Positions 43,132 through 52,033 are shown, numbered from the stretch's first letter. The stretch is DNA of 64,000 nucleotides from Paenibacillus tepidiphilus (GCF_008635795.1 NZ_VWRQ01000002.1:1-64000); one strand, 5' to 3'. Notes: generated by a model from the sequence alone, not told the origin. Numbers and translations are program-made.

Positions 43132-44055
43132 CTACCACAAGCTGTTTTCGCTGTATTTCTTGGAAATCTGGTTAACCGTAATCAGCAGAATGAAATTGAT
43201 GACCGTGTTGAACAGGTTGATGGCCGAGGAGAAGCTGTATTGGCTGCTGAGCAGGCCGATTTTGTAGACATAAGTGGACAGAATCTCGCTCGACATCGCG
43301 TTCAGGTCATTCTGCATCAGGTATACCTTCTCGAAGCCGACGCCCAGGAGGCCGCCGACCCGCAGAATCAGCAGTGTGATCGCCGTCGGCATCAGCATGG
43401 GGATATCGATATAGCGGATTTTGTGCCAGCGGCTGGCTCCGTCCACTGTTGCAGCTTCATACAGGCTGGGATCGACAGCCGACAACGCAGCGATAAAAAT
43501 AATGCTGTCCCACCCGACATGCTGCCACACGTCAGACCATACATAGACGCTGCTGAACAGCACTTGAGACCCCATCAGATCGGGGGCTTCTTTCCCGAAC
43601 AGGCTGTACAGATTCCCGAGCAGCCCGGTGCTGGGCGAGAGCAGAATCATCATCAGGCCAACCATGACTACCGTAGAAATGAAGTGCGGCATATATGAGA
43701 TCGTCTGGAAAAAGCTCTTGAACCGGTTCGGCCGCATCTGATTGACCATTAAAGCGAGCATGACCGGAATGGGAAACGTGAGCAGGCTGTACAAGCTGAT
43801 AATCAGCGTGTTCTTGATCGTGTTCGTAAACTGGTAGGAATTGAAGAACTTCTCGAAATATTTGAGCCCCGCCCATGGACTTCCGCCGATTCCCAGCGCC
43901 GGGCTGTAATCCTTGAATGCGATCAGTACCCCGTACATCGGCTTATAGGCGAACAGCAGCGACAGCGTCACTGCAGGAAGCAGCAGCAGGTACAGGCCGT
44001 AATTGCGCCGGATGGAGACAAGCGCCCGCCCGGTGGTTCCTTGACCGGATTTCAT
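43132..44055 (-). CDS. sugar ABC transporter permease (LplB-type, CUT1)
   Basis: A 307-residue permease with six helices, starting MKSGQGTTGRALVSIRRNYGLYLLLLPAVTLSLLFAYKPMYG as LplB proteins do. The EAA loop is YEAATVDGASRWHKIRYIDIPMLMPT. A clear ribosome site (AGGAGGG) precedes the ATG. It lies 18 bases upstream of the second permease gene and about 100 bases downstream of GH13, from which it is separated by a terminator-like hairpin. Confidence 0.93.
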   Translation of the reverse strand: MKSGQGTTGRALVSIRRNYGLYLLLLPAVTLSLLFAYKPMYGVLIAFKDYSPALGIGGSPWAGLKYFEKFFNSYQFTNTIKNTLIISLYSLLTFPIPVMLALMVNQMRPNRFKSFFQTISYMPHFISTVVMVGLMMILLSPSTGLLGNLYSLFGKEAPDLMGSQVLFSSVYVWSDVWQHVGWDSIIFIAALSAVDPSLYEAATVDGASRWHKIRYIDIPMLMPTAITLLILRVGGLLGVGFEKVYLMQNDLNAMSSEILSTYVYKIGLLSSQYSFSSAINLFNTVINFILLITVNQISKKYSENSLW

Positions 44056-44094
44056 GGGTTAACCCTCCTGTCTTTCTCTTAACTCTATTTCTCT

Positions 44095-44140
44095 TGAAAA
44101 AGCCGCCCCCGCGCCAACAAGCCCGTGCGCAGGAGCGGCT
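44095..44140 (-). terminator. intra-cluster terminator or attenuator
   Basis: Read leftward, AGCCGCTCCTGCGC pairs with GCGCGGGGGCGGCT (about 12 of 14 positions) and a TTTTTC tract follows. It lies between GH13 and the first permease gene, so it may terminate or tune read-through. Confidence 0.65.
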
Positions 44141-44154
44141 CTCTGTCCTCCGGC

Positions 44155-45453
44155 CTATAACGTGGTGTGAATGATAACGGGCTGTCCGCCGCAGACCAGC
44201 CTGCCGCCGGCCACGGTCACCGTACTGCGGTCAATCAGGTTCGTATAGCTGCCGTCCGGCAGCTCTGTCTCCACATCGACAGGCTGCCCCTTGAGGCTGA
44301 ACACGCCGAGCAGCCTTTGCGCTCCCCAGGCGTACATACCCAGGACCGTATCCTGCTCCTCCGCCGCACGCAGGACGCAGCTGCCGCTGGCCATGATCTC
44401 CAGCTGCTTGACCGCATGGAGCGCCTTCAGCAGCCCGGACAGATCGATGCCTGTGTCCCAGTCTACCGTATCCTTATCGAACAGCCCTGGACAGCGGACG
44501 TTCCCCGACTCCTGCCCGCCGTAGATCAGCGGCATACCCTTCTGGAAATATTGAAACGCGGTCCAGTTCATCAGGCTCCGCTCATCGGGAATGAGCGCCC
44601 TGGCCCGCGGCCGGTCATGGTTCTCCAGGAAACGCAGCTTCACATAGTTATCCGGGTAGATGTATTCCTGGGCGCCCAGCTTCTCCAGGTAAGCGGACAG
44701 TGCGAGCTGTCCCTCCAGATAGGCGCAGAAATATGGATAGAGATCGTAATCGTAGCAGGCGTCGAACGCCTGGAACAGCTCTCCGTCGGAATGGCTGACC
44801 ATACCCTGGCGCCGTAAATCCAGGATGAATGCCGGCTCGATGGATTCGGCAAGCCAGAAGCAGTCCGGGTTCACCTTCGCCACCTCGGTACGGGCACGCC
44901 GCCAGAATTCCAACGGGACCAGCGGCGCCACGTCGCAGCGGAAGCCGTCGACAATGGCCGCCCAGCCCTTCAGCGTCTCAATCTGGTAGTCCCACAGCTC
45001 CGGCTGCCCGTAATCCAGATCGACAATGTCGCCCCAATCGCCGACCCGGTTGCCGAAGCCGCCCTCCGGCGTCTTGTAGAACCACTCCTGATGGTTCTCC
45101 GCCAGCCAGGAATCCGGCGAGGTGTGATTGTAGACAACGTCGATGATGCATTTCATGCCGTGGCGGTGAATGTCTGCCACGAGCTCCCGGAAGTCGTCCT
45201 CCGTGCCCAGCTCCGGGTTAATCCTGCGGTAATCCTGGATGGCATAGGGACTGCCAAGCGTGCCCTTGCGCTTCGCTGCGCCGATGGGATGTACCGGCAG
45301 CAGCCAGAGGATATCCGCGCCCAGGCTGCGGATACGGTCCAAATCCCGCTGCACCGCCTTGAAGGTGCCTTCCCCGCTGTGATTGCGGACATATACGGAA
45401 TAGATCACCTGATTCCGCAGTGCCGTGAGGGTCTCTTCTGCCATATCTCGCAT
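44155..45453 (-). CDS. GH13 alpha-amylase-family enzyme, cytosolic
   Basis: A 432-residue glycoside hydrolase family 13 protein. Conserved regions are DVVYNHTS (region I), DGFRCDVAPLVP (nucleophile D174), CFWLAESIE (acid/base E203) and RFLENHDRPRA (D280). There is no signal peptide and only a small C-terminal beta domain, so it probably acts on short imported malto- or isomalto-type oligosaccharides; exact specificity is not readable. AAGGAG precedes the ATG closely. It follows the shortened LacI gene by 37 bases. Confidence 0.9.
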   Translation of the reverse strand: MRDMAEETLTALRNQVIYSVYVRNHSGEGTFKAVQRDLDRIRSLGADILWLLPVHPIGAAKRKGTLGSPYAIQDYRRINPELGTEDDFRELVADIHRHGMKCIIDVVYNHTSPDSWLAENHQEWFYKTPEGGFGNRVGDWGDIVDLDYGQPELWDYQIETLKGWAAIVDGFRCDVAPLVPLEFWRRARTEVAKVNPDCFWLAESIEPAFILDLRRQGMVSHSDGELFQAFDACYDYDLYPYFCAYLEGQLALSAYLEKLGAQEYIYPDNYVKLRFLENHDRPRARALIPDERSLMNWTAFQYFQKGMPLIYGGQESGNVRCPGLFDKDTVDWDTGIDLSGLLKALHAVKQLEIMASGSCVLRAAEEQDTVLGMYAWGAQRLLGVFSLKGQPVDVETELPDGSYTNLIDRSTVTVAGGRLVCGGQPVIIHTTL

Positions 45454-45490
45454 GCTCTCCTTCTACTCTGCGGCGAACTTCCGCAGTCTC

Positions 45491-46066
45491 TTAATGCCGG
45501 ATGCTCCGGATCAGCCGCGCAGAGGCCAAGGCTCCCAGCCGGTAGCTGCGGGATTCACCGCCCCCGGACCAGGCCAGCGCACCGAGACTCTCCAGCTCTT
45601 CCTTCCCGCTGCTGCGGAGCCGCACATAGGGGTAGCCGCTTCGCTCCAGGAATTGCACGGCCGCTCCGTCCCGGCGGGAGGACAGCAGGATGACGCCGTC
45701 AACACACCGGCCCTGCAGCAGCCGAGCCACCGTCTCCAGCTCCTCCTGCTCTCCGTCAGCAGACTGGAGCATAATGTCGAAGCCGAGCCGTCCGGCTCCC
45801 GCCAGCACTCCGCGCACCAGCTCCATGAAGAACAGATGGGTCAGCAGCTTCTCCGCCGGACGCGGCAGCAGCATGCAGATGCTGTGCGCCGTGCCGCTGA
45901 CCAGATTCTTGGCGATGATATTCGGGGTGTAACCGAGCTCATCCATCACCTTTTTCACTCTGCGGGAGGTTTCCTCCTTGACGTTCGGCCGTCCGGTAGC
46001 AACGCGGGAGACCGTGGAGCAGGAGACTCCTGCCCGGCGGGCCACTTGCTTGATGGTAACGTTCAC
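45491..46066 (-). CDS. LacI-family regulator, C-terminally truncated
   Basis: A 191-residue protein with a normal LacI DNA-binding domain (VTIKQVARRAGVSCSTVSRVATGRPNVKEETSRRV...LGYTPNIIAKNLVS) and the first half of the effector domain (ADGEQEELETVARLLQGRCVDGVILLSS). After about residue 155 the sequence stops resembling the family and ends, where about 150 more residues are expected. The next gene begins 37 bases later, so the rest is deleted. It may be a non-inducible or inactive repressor, or a pseudogene. Confidence 0.8.
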   Translation of the reverse strand: MNVTIKQVARRAGVSCSTVSRVATGRPNVKEETSRRVKKVMDELGYTPNIIAKNLVSGTAHSICMLLPRPAEKLLTHLFFMELVRGVLAGAGRLGFDIMLQSADGEQEELETVARLLQGRCVDGVILLSSRRDGAAVQFLERSGYPYVRLRSSGKEELESLGALAWSGGGESRSYRLGALASARLIRSIRH

Positions 46067-46118
46067 CTCGAAGTCTCCTTTGCGGTCCGGATATCGCCCG
46101 CTTCCGCCTGTAGTATTC

Positions 46119-47726
46119 TTACTTGACGCTCATATAACGGCTGTACGCATCGGTGCGGATTTTGATTAGCTTCTCCAGGCCCATATCGTTCAGCTGCTTG
46201 ACATAGCTGTCCCAGCCCTCGTCAATGCCGCCCTTGGAGATGAACTGCGCGCGCATCGTATTCACATAGCTGTCGATGTCGGTGGTCAGCGTCGGCAGCT
46301 CCTCGAATTCCTCGGAGGTGTACATGACGTTCGGGAACGGTGTGGTCACATATTCGCTGCCCAGCTTATCCAGCTCAAGCTTGAGGCCGTCGCCCGTCTC
46401 CGGATTCAGCACAATCTTCTCCTCAAAGGACGGGCTGACGTATTTCGGACCGAAGTCGCGCAGCGATTGCTCCCAGTACCAGGCGTCCGCGCTTGTGCCT
46501 TGCGGCGGGTCCATCAGCGTATACGTATCGTCGCCGTTCTTCTGGATGACGGTGCCGATGGCGCCCCAGAAGTTCTGGATGCTCGCTTCATCCGTATAGA
46601 ACTGGTCGGCCCAGCGGGCGGCGACCTCCGGATTCTTGCAGGACGCGGTAATCAGCATCTCGTTGCGGTTCAGGCTCATCCCGATCGGGTTCCCGATGGT
46701 GTAGCGGTTGCCGTCCGGTCCGGCCACGGGCGGAATCGTCACATACTGGTCGCTCCATTTGCCGAATACGGCGTCCGGTGTCCACTGGTAGGTGAAGCCG
46801 ACGATGGGGGCGTCCGGATTCTGGTATTTGGCGGAGATCATGGTCGCATCCTGGGTGAACACTTCTTTGTCCAGCAGACCCTCGGCGTAAAGCTTAGCCT
46901 CCCATTTCAGCCCTTCCTTGTACTCCTCGGACACCGGGTAATAGACTGCCTTGCCGTCCTTGACCAGCATATTGTTGTTGTTAAGGTCAGCAATGCCGAA
47001 TGGGCTGATCAGATCGTTGCCCATTTCGATGTACGGGATCTCATCGGCCTTGCCGTTGCCGTTCGGGTCCTGCTCCTTGAAGGCCTTCATCACCGTATAC
47101 AACTCGTCGATGGTCTCCGGCACTTCAAGGCCCAGCTTGTCAAGCCAGGTCTTGTTGATGACCGGCTGGCGCGAGCTCTTCGGGCGGGACGGCAGCCGGG
47201 CCGGGAGCGAGTAAATTTGGCCGTCGGGGAAGGTGCTGATCTTCTTCATTTCCGGCGTCTCTTCCATGGCTGCCTTCAGGTTCGGCATGTACTGGTCGAT
47301 GTAATCGTCCAGCGGACGGAAGTAGCTCAGGTTGTTGACGATGTCGGAGTCCGAGAAGGAAATGTTGCCCAGAATCACATCCGGCAGCGTACCGCTGGCC
47401 AGGAGAATGGATTTCTGTTCGCTCCAGTCGTTGGAGGACATCACCTGCCACTCGATTTTGACATTTGAATTCTTCTCCAGATCCTTCAGCCACTGGTTCT
47501 GCGTGAACGTATCGCCCATGCTGCCCCAGCGGACGGTCAGGACCTTCAGCGTCACCGGCTCCCCGACAATCGGCAAGCCTTCCTTATTGAAGCTGCCCGT
47601 ATCGGCATTCGCCGCCTTCTCTTTCTCTTCGCCTCCGCCGCAGCCGGCCAGGCCGATGAGCATCGCTGCCGCGAGCATGCCGGTGAGCCATTTTCCAGCC
47701 GAACGGTGTATATGCGCTGTGTTCAT
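46119..47726 (-). CDS. extracellular sugar-binding lipoprotein (LplA-type)
   Basis: A 535-residue solute-binding protein. The lipobox is LIGLAGCG. The start of the mature domain (LPIVGEPVTLKVLTVRWG...WLKDLEKNSNVKIEWQVM) and the DIDSYVNTMRAQFISKGGIDEGWDSYVKQL tail are characteristic of LplA/YtcQ-like proteins paired with LplB/LplC permeases. The ATG at 47726 lies 9 bases after GGGGG. It is the promoter-proximal gene of the leftward cluster and is divergent from the YesM-like kinase. Confidence 0.92.
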   Translation of the reverse strand: MNTAHIHRSAGKWLTGMLAAAMLIGLAGCGGGEEKEKAANADTGSFNKEGLPIVGEPVTLKVLTVRWGSMGDTFTQNQWLKDLEKNSNVKIEWQVMSSNDWSEQKSILLASGTLPDVILGNISFSDSDIVNNLSYFRPLDDYIDQYMPNLKAAMEETPEMKKISTFPDGQIYSLPARLPSRPKSSRQPVINKTWLDKLGLEVPETIDELYTVMKAFKEQDPNGNGKADEIPYIEMGNDLISPFGIADLNNNNMLVKDGKAVYYPVSEEYKEGLKWEAKLYAEGLLDKEVFTQDATMISAKYQNPDAPIVGFTYQWTPDAVFGKWSDQYVTIPPVAGPDGNRYTIGNPIGMSLNRNEMLITASCKNPEVAARWADQFYTDEASIQNFWGAIGTVIQKNGDDTYTLMDPPQGTSADAWYWEQSLRDFGPKYVSPSFEEKIVLNPETGDGLKLELDKLGSEYVTTPFPNVMYTSEEFEELPTLTTDIDSYVNTMRAQFISKGGIDEGWDSYVKQLNDMGLEKLIKIRTDAYSRYMSVK

Positions 47727-48042
47727 GTCCTCATTCCCCCATTTCAAAGTTGTGCATTCTCTACATGTCTAATCATAGCGGAGTGTTGCCCCGGCATTCG
47801 GACCCGCTATAGCTCTGATCCGGACCTTTTGGATTACCTTTCAAAATAAACAAGCCTGCTTCTGCCGTTAATTCCCGGATAAGGCTGACGTTATTCAGAC
47901 TTTTCGATGTGGAATCCGGACTTTGCGGCGGACATGCCCGAATAAGGTATGTATTTTCGCCTGTAGAATTCTATAATGGTCTTACATGAACGAATTGTAA
48001 TCGCATTCATTTTAGCAGTCCGGAAAGGATGGGGCTACCGAA
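47727..48042. promoter_or_regulatory. divergent promoter region with ATCCGGACYTT repeats
   Basis: This 316-base gap drives the transporter cluster leftward and the two-component genes rightward. ATCCGGACCTTTTGG (47818-47832) and ATCCGGACTTTGCGG (47914-47928) are direct repeats 96 bp apart, and CATTCGGACCCG near 47796 is a weaker third. They are candidate sites for the AraC-type response regulator. Confidence 0.45.
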
Positions 48043-49827
48043 TTGCCTATCGCCAACAAAACCGCAAGACCCAAACCGTATCCAATCCGCCATTCTGTCA
48101 AAATCATGCTCACTGTCTCCTTCACCGTGCTTGTACTCGATCTGGTTATCAGCATCGCCTCCATCGCCATTGTGAAGCAGCAATCGACCCGGTATCTGCA
48201 GGACACTGCCGATCTCTATATCAGCCGGATCAATCATGATTTCGCCTACATCAACCATTATATGGGCTGGACGCTGGCGAACGACGACATGCTTAACATG
48301 ATGAACGCTTACGACACTGAGAGCAGCGAATTTCTCAAATTTAACGAGAATGTGCATAAGCGCTTTTCGGAGCTGCAGCGGAACTACGGGCAGGAATATA
48401 ATTTCTTCTATTATCTTGAGAATCAGGACTTCTTTCTGAACTGTGCGCCGCTAAGCATCAACTACAGTGATTACCGGGAGCTGAAGCGTCTGATCCTGTC
48501 CCATATCGAAGACAAAGATGTATATGCGGAATTCTACTCCCGCTGGACTCCGATTCTGGTAAACGGCAGCTATTACATCATTAATATTGTACCTTACTAC
48601 AACCGCTATCTGGTCGGACTGATCTCCGCCGATAATCTGATTACCCCGCTGCGCCAGATTAATCTGGGGGCGAACGGCTATGCGTCGCTGGTGGCGGAAG
48701 ACGGCACGAGCATCTCCACCCCGCTGACGAACAGCGGCAGCCCGCTGCCGGAGACCGGCGGTCTGGCCGGACTGCTCGCGCCCCGCACGACCATCGGCAC
48801 GGAATTCCCCAACACCGATTTCCGGGCGGAGCTGGTTATCCGTTTCGGCGCGTTCGAGAAGATTGTGATCGCACAGCTCCTGATTATGCTGCTGTTCTTC
48901 ATGGTGACGGCCATGATCTGTGTCGTGATGCTCTATTTCTACCGGAGAGTTCTCGGACCGGTCCAGAGCTTCTCCGAGAATCTGGCCCGGCTAAGCGGGA
49001 ACGGACAGCCGGTCGATCTGCGGTCCAGCAAGATTATCGAGCTGGAGCAGGCGGGCGCACAGTTCAGCGAGCTGGTGGAGCAGATCCGCGGCTTCAAAAT
49101 CGCCATCTACGAGCAGGAGCTGGAAAAGCGGCAGATTCAGCTGGATTATATGAAGCAGCAGATTAATCCGCATTTTTTCCTGAACTGTCTGACCAGCATT
49201 TACAGCATGGCCCAGATTCAAATGTACCCGGAGATCGAGCACATGGCGCTGTCCACGGCCAAATATTTACGCTATCTGTTCCAGAGCGGGGAGGATTTCG
49301 TCCCGCTGGGCGCCGAGCTGGAGCATATACGCATTTATCTGGAAATTCAGAAGCACCGTTATCAAGGGGCTCTGGTGTACCGGATAGAACAAGCGGAGGA
49401 AGCCGGAACCCGCAGAATTCCCCCGCTTGTCTTGCAGACCTTCATCGAGAATTCCGTCAAGTACGCAGTCTCCCGGGCAGAGCAGGCGGAAATCACGCTA
49501 AGGGTGCAGGCGGTGCAATCGGATGAAGGCGCGCGGACCGTAATCCGCATTGCCGACAACGGGCCCGGATTCCCGGGCGAAGTGCTGGAGAAGCTGCTGC
49601 TCGGCGAACCGCTCGACCAGAGCCGGGGGAAGCATATCGGAATTACGAACACGCTCAAACGGCTGGAGTATCTGTACAAGGGGCGTGCGCAGGTGCATTT
49701 CGAGAATCTGGAATCCGGCGGGGCCTGCGTTACACTTATTTTGCCGGAGCCTGAGGGTGACAGCAGCGCCGGACGGGAGAGTCAAAGCACTGCAAAGGAG
49801 GCCGCACATGAATATTCTGCTGGTTGA
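48043..49827 (+). CDS. YesM-like sensor histidine kinase
   Basis: A 594-residue membrane kinase. A helix at about residues 20-45, a large extracytoplasmic dCache-like sensor (about 46-280), a second helix (about 283-305), a HAMP domain, a His_kinase domain with the phospho-acceptor in MKQQINPHFFLNCL and an HATPase (FIENSVKYAV, IADNGPGFPG). TTG start with AAAGGAT about 15 bases and GGGG about 9 bases upstream. The stop overlaps the next gene by 20 bases, coupling their translation. Members sense sugars or binding proteins and control adjacent Lpl-type transporters, as the layout here suggests. Confidence 0.92.
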   Translation: MPIANKTARPKPYPIRHSVKIMLTVSFTVLVLDLVISIASIAIVKQQSTRYLQDTADLYISRINHDFAYINHYMGWTLANDDMLNMMNAYDTESSEFLKFNENVHKRFSELQRNYGQEYNFFYYLENQDFFLNCAPLSINYSDYRELKRLILSHIEDKDVYAEFYSRWTPILVNGSYYIINIVPYYNRYLVGLISADNLITPLRQINLGANGYASLVAEDGTSISTPLTNSGSPLPETGGLAGLLAPRTTIGTEFPNTDFRAELVIRFGAFEKIVIAQLLIMLLFFMVTAMICVVMLYFYRRVLGPVQSFSENLARLSGNGQPVDLRSSKIIELEQAGAQFSELVEQIRGFKIAIYEQELEKRQIQLDYMKQQINPHFFLNCLTSIYSMAQIQMYPEIEHMALSTAKYLRYLFQSGEDFVPLGAELEHIRIYLEIQKHRYQGALVYRIEQAEEAGTRRIPPLVLQTFIENSVKYAVSRAEQAEITLRVQAVQSDEGARTVIRIADNGPGFPGEVLEKLLLGEPLDQSRGKHIGITNTLKRLEYLYKGRAQVHFENLESGGACVTLILPEPEGDSSAGRESQSTAKEAAHEYSAG

Positions 49828-51427
49828 TGATGATTACTATGTGATCGCCGCGCTGGAGCAACGGATCGACTGGCGTGCGCTGGGCATCGGGACCGTGTAT
49901 ACGGCGAACAACGTCGCCCAGGCGAGCGAAATTCTGCTGAAGCATCCGGTACAGATTGTCATCTCGGATATCGAGATGCCCCAGGGCAGCGGTCTGGAGC
50001 TGCTGGCCTGGATTCGTGAGAATAACTTCCGCATCCAGACCATCCTGCTCACCAACTACGCCGATTTCAACTATGCGCAGAAGGCAATCGAGCTGCAGAG
50101 CTTTGAGTATTTCCTCAAGCCGATTGAGTTCGACAAGCTGATGCTGATTATACGCAAGGCCGTGAGCCGGGCCCAGGAGCAGGAGAACAATGAGAAGGCG
50201 ATCCGGGAGGGGCATTTCTGGCAAAAGAATCTCGCCAACAACGTGGAGCATTTCTGGCGCAAGCTCGCCGGCGGCAGTGCAAGCGCCCCGGTACGGGGAC
50301 CCGCCGTCGCCCGTGCCATGCAGGAGCATCATCTGGCCTACTCCCTGTCCGACCGTGTGCAGCCGCTGCTGTTCACTCTCTTCCCCCATAACGGCAGCAT
50401 GGGCAAAGAGGAGAAGGACTTGTTCGATTTCGCGCTGCTCAACGTGCTGTATGAGCTGTTCCGCGGGCAGGGCAGCTTTGCGGTGGAGAGTATATTTGAG
50501 CATAAGGAATATCAGTGGATAGCCGTGCTGAAGTGGGGTAGCGAAGCGGACCTGCCGCTGATTGAAGAGCTCTGCTCCTCCTTCATCCGCAATTCCGGAC
50601 CCTATCTCAAATGCGAGGTTACCTGCAATATCGGGGAATGCGGAGAGCTTGCGGAGAGCGGTCTGCTGCTGCGGCAGCTGCTCAGGCTGGACAGTGAGTG
50701 GACCCGGGTGCGCAATCAGACGTACCGGGCGGCGGAAGAGCTGCGGCCGAATCTGCAAAGCGGTGAGTATACTCCGCCGGACCTTGCTGCGCTGGAGGCA
50801 CTGCTGCAAGAGAACAGACTGTCCGATTTCCTGGGGGAATCGGTCCGCTATCTGCGGGGGATGCTGAGCGGCCGGATGCTGCAGACCTCCGTACTGGGCC
50901 AGTTCCGGCTCGACATCGTGCAGCTGATCTACTCATTCCTCAAAGATAAGGGCATCCAGGCGCATAAACTCTACAGCGGCACGCTGAACGACCAGCTGCT
51001 GCTGCATTCGCTCGGCTCCATCGAGGATATGGAGGAGTATCTTGGTTATCTGGTGCATACGGCAATGAAATACCGCGATTTCGCCGCCCAGCCCACATCG
51101 GTGGCCGAGGAAATCAAACGGTATATCCACGCCCATTACGGCGATGATCTGACCCGTAACCTGCTGGCCGAAAGGGTCTACCTGAACCCGGACTATCTGG
51201 CCCGCTTGTTCAAGCGGGAGACCGGCATCTCGCTCGGCAGCTATATTATCCAGGTCCGCATCGCCGCCGCCAAGCAGCTGCTGGAGACGACGCCGCACTC
51301 CGTGTACACCATCGCCGGCAAAGTCGGCTACGTCAACTATTCCCACTTCTCCAAGCTGTTCAAGCAGGAGGTCGGGATGTCGCCGAATGAGTATAAGAAG
51401 GAGCGGCTGGCGGGGAGTGTGCGGTAG
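49808..51427 (+). CDS. YesN-like AraC-type response regulator
   Basis: A 539-residue regulator: receiver domain (1-120; VDDDYY, phospho-acceptor D54 in VISDIEMP, Lys in YFLKPIEF), a long middle domain and a C-terminal AraC DNA-binding domain with two helix-turn-helix units (LLAERVYLNPDYLARLFKRETGISLGSYI and IAGKVGYVNYSHFSKLFKQEVGMSPNEYKK). AAAGGAGG precedes the ATG. It likely activates the divergent sugar transporter and hydrolase genes. Confidence 0.93.
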   Translation: MNILLVDDDYYVIAALEQRIDWRALGIGTVYTANNVAQASEILLKHPVQIVISDIEMPQGSGLELLAWIRENNFRIQTILLTNYADFNYAQKAIELQSFEYFLKPIEFDKLMLIIRKAVSRAQEQENNEKAIREGHFWQKNLANNVEHFWRKLAGGSASAPVRGPAVARAMQEHHLAYSLSDRVQPLLFTLFPHNGSMGKEEKDLFDFALLNVLYELFRGQGSFAVESIFEHKEYQWIAVLKWGSEADLPLIEELCSSFIRNSGPYLKCEVTCNIGECGELAESGLLLRQLLRLDSEWTRVRNQTYRAAEELRPNLQSGEYTPPDLAALEALLQENRLSDFLGESVRYLRGMLSGRMLQTSVLGQFRLDIVQLIYSFLKDKGIQAHKLYSGTLNDQLLLHSLGSIEDMEEYLGYLVHTAMKYRDFAAQPTSVAEEIKRYIHAHYGDDLTRNLLAERVYLNPDYLARLFKRETGISLGSYIIQVRIAAAKQLLETTPHSVYTIAGKVGYVNYSHFSKLFKQEVGMSPNEYKKERLAGSVR

Positions 51428-51562
51428 CGGCGCACTAGTACCTTGACCGCATCAAACCGTAGCTATGCACCATTTATTTGTGAGTAAGGCTGGAGACGAC
51501 CGCGCCCACATCCCTTTTCCGTGAACAGGCCGACCAACAGCACAGTACGGCTAATCAATCCT

Positions 51563-51693
51563 AATGTAGGCGAAAAATCGACCATAATGTCTTGCCGTGG
51601 AGGAATACAGACCCATTGTAGTCGAAAAACCGACCACAATGGACTACCGTGAAGGTAAACAGGGCAAATGTAGGCGAAAAATCGACCATAATC
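51563..51693. repeat. 52 bp tandem repeat, motif array IV
   Basis: A 27 bp motif starts at 51563, 51615 and 51667, exactly 52 bp apart. It reads AATGTAGGCGAAAAATCG followed by ACCATAATG in copies 1 and 3; copy 2 has TAGTCG and ACCACAATG. Spacers are related too (CCGTG-AGG-A-ACAG in both). The core TAGKCGAAAAATCG resembles the TAGTCGGAAAATCG of array III. Confidence 0.88.
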
Positions 51694-51753
51694 CACAAAT
51701 CACGATCACCTAACGAAAAGCAGGACAGTACCTTAAAGTTCTCATGTTGCTCT

Positions 51754-51795
51754 TGTTCAGGTTAGTGGAAAATCGCCACCTAATTTCACCTGAAC
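51754..51795. repeat. single hairpin copy of the array III motif
   Basis: GTTCAGGT (51755-51762) and ACCTGAAC (51788-51795) form a perfect 8 bp stem. Inside lies TTAGTGGAAAATCGCCACCTAA (given here in full as 51762-51783), whose TAGTGG and CCACCTA also pair. The inner motif matches the TAGTYGGAWAATCGCC-type core of array III at 60919-61104. Confidence 0.65.
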
Positions 51796-51877
51796 GTTAG
51801 TGTTTGCATCGCCGAATTTGGCCCGCCGGTGGGATTACAGGGGTGAGCCGCTGGCGCAGCGGCGGGCGGCCGCCGGG

Positions 51878-52033
51878 CTAGAAGTAATTATTTTTCTTAA
51901 TGTATATATCCAGTGCCTGATTCACTTTCTTCAATGTCTGGATGAGCATAACGATCAGAACAACGCCGAGAATAACTGCGGCAGCACAGGCAAGCAGCCA
52001 GAGAACCGAAAATAACGAGAATGCGGTGAACAA
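51878..52033 (-). CDS. 51-residue membrane protein
   Basis: A short gene with a TTG start, placed by an excellent AGGAGG 8 bases upstream. The product begins MFTAFSLFSVLWLLACAAAV, has one membrane span of about 26 residues (to IVMLIQT), then a charged, amphipathic tail (LKKVNQALDIYIKKNNYF). This is the layout of small single-span membrane proteins; a similar topology is seen in bacterial sporulation and envelope peptides, but I do not recognise the family. GC-rich DNA with hairpin GCCGCTG-GCG-CAGCGGC (51847-51863) lies just past the stop and may terminate it. Confidence 0.7.
   Translation of the reverse strand: MFTAFSLFSVLWLLACAAAVILGVVLIVMLIQTLKKVNQALDIYIKKNNYF

Noticed and set aside
51563..51693. 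CRISPR array at the 52 bp tandem repeat
   Set aside because: Only three units, and the spacers resemble each other, unlike acquired spacers.
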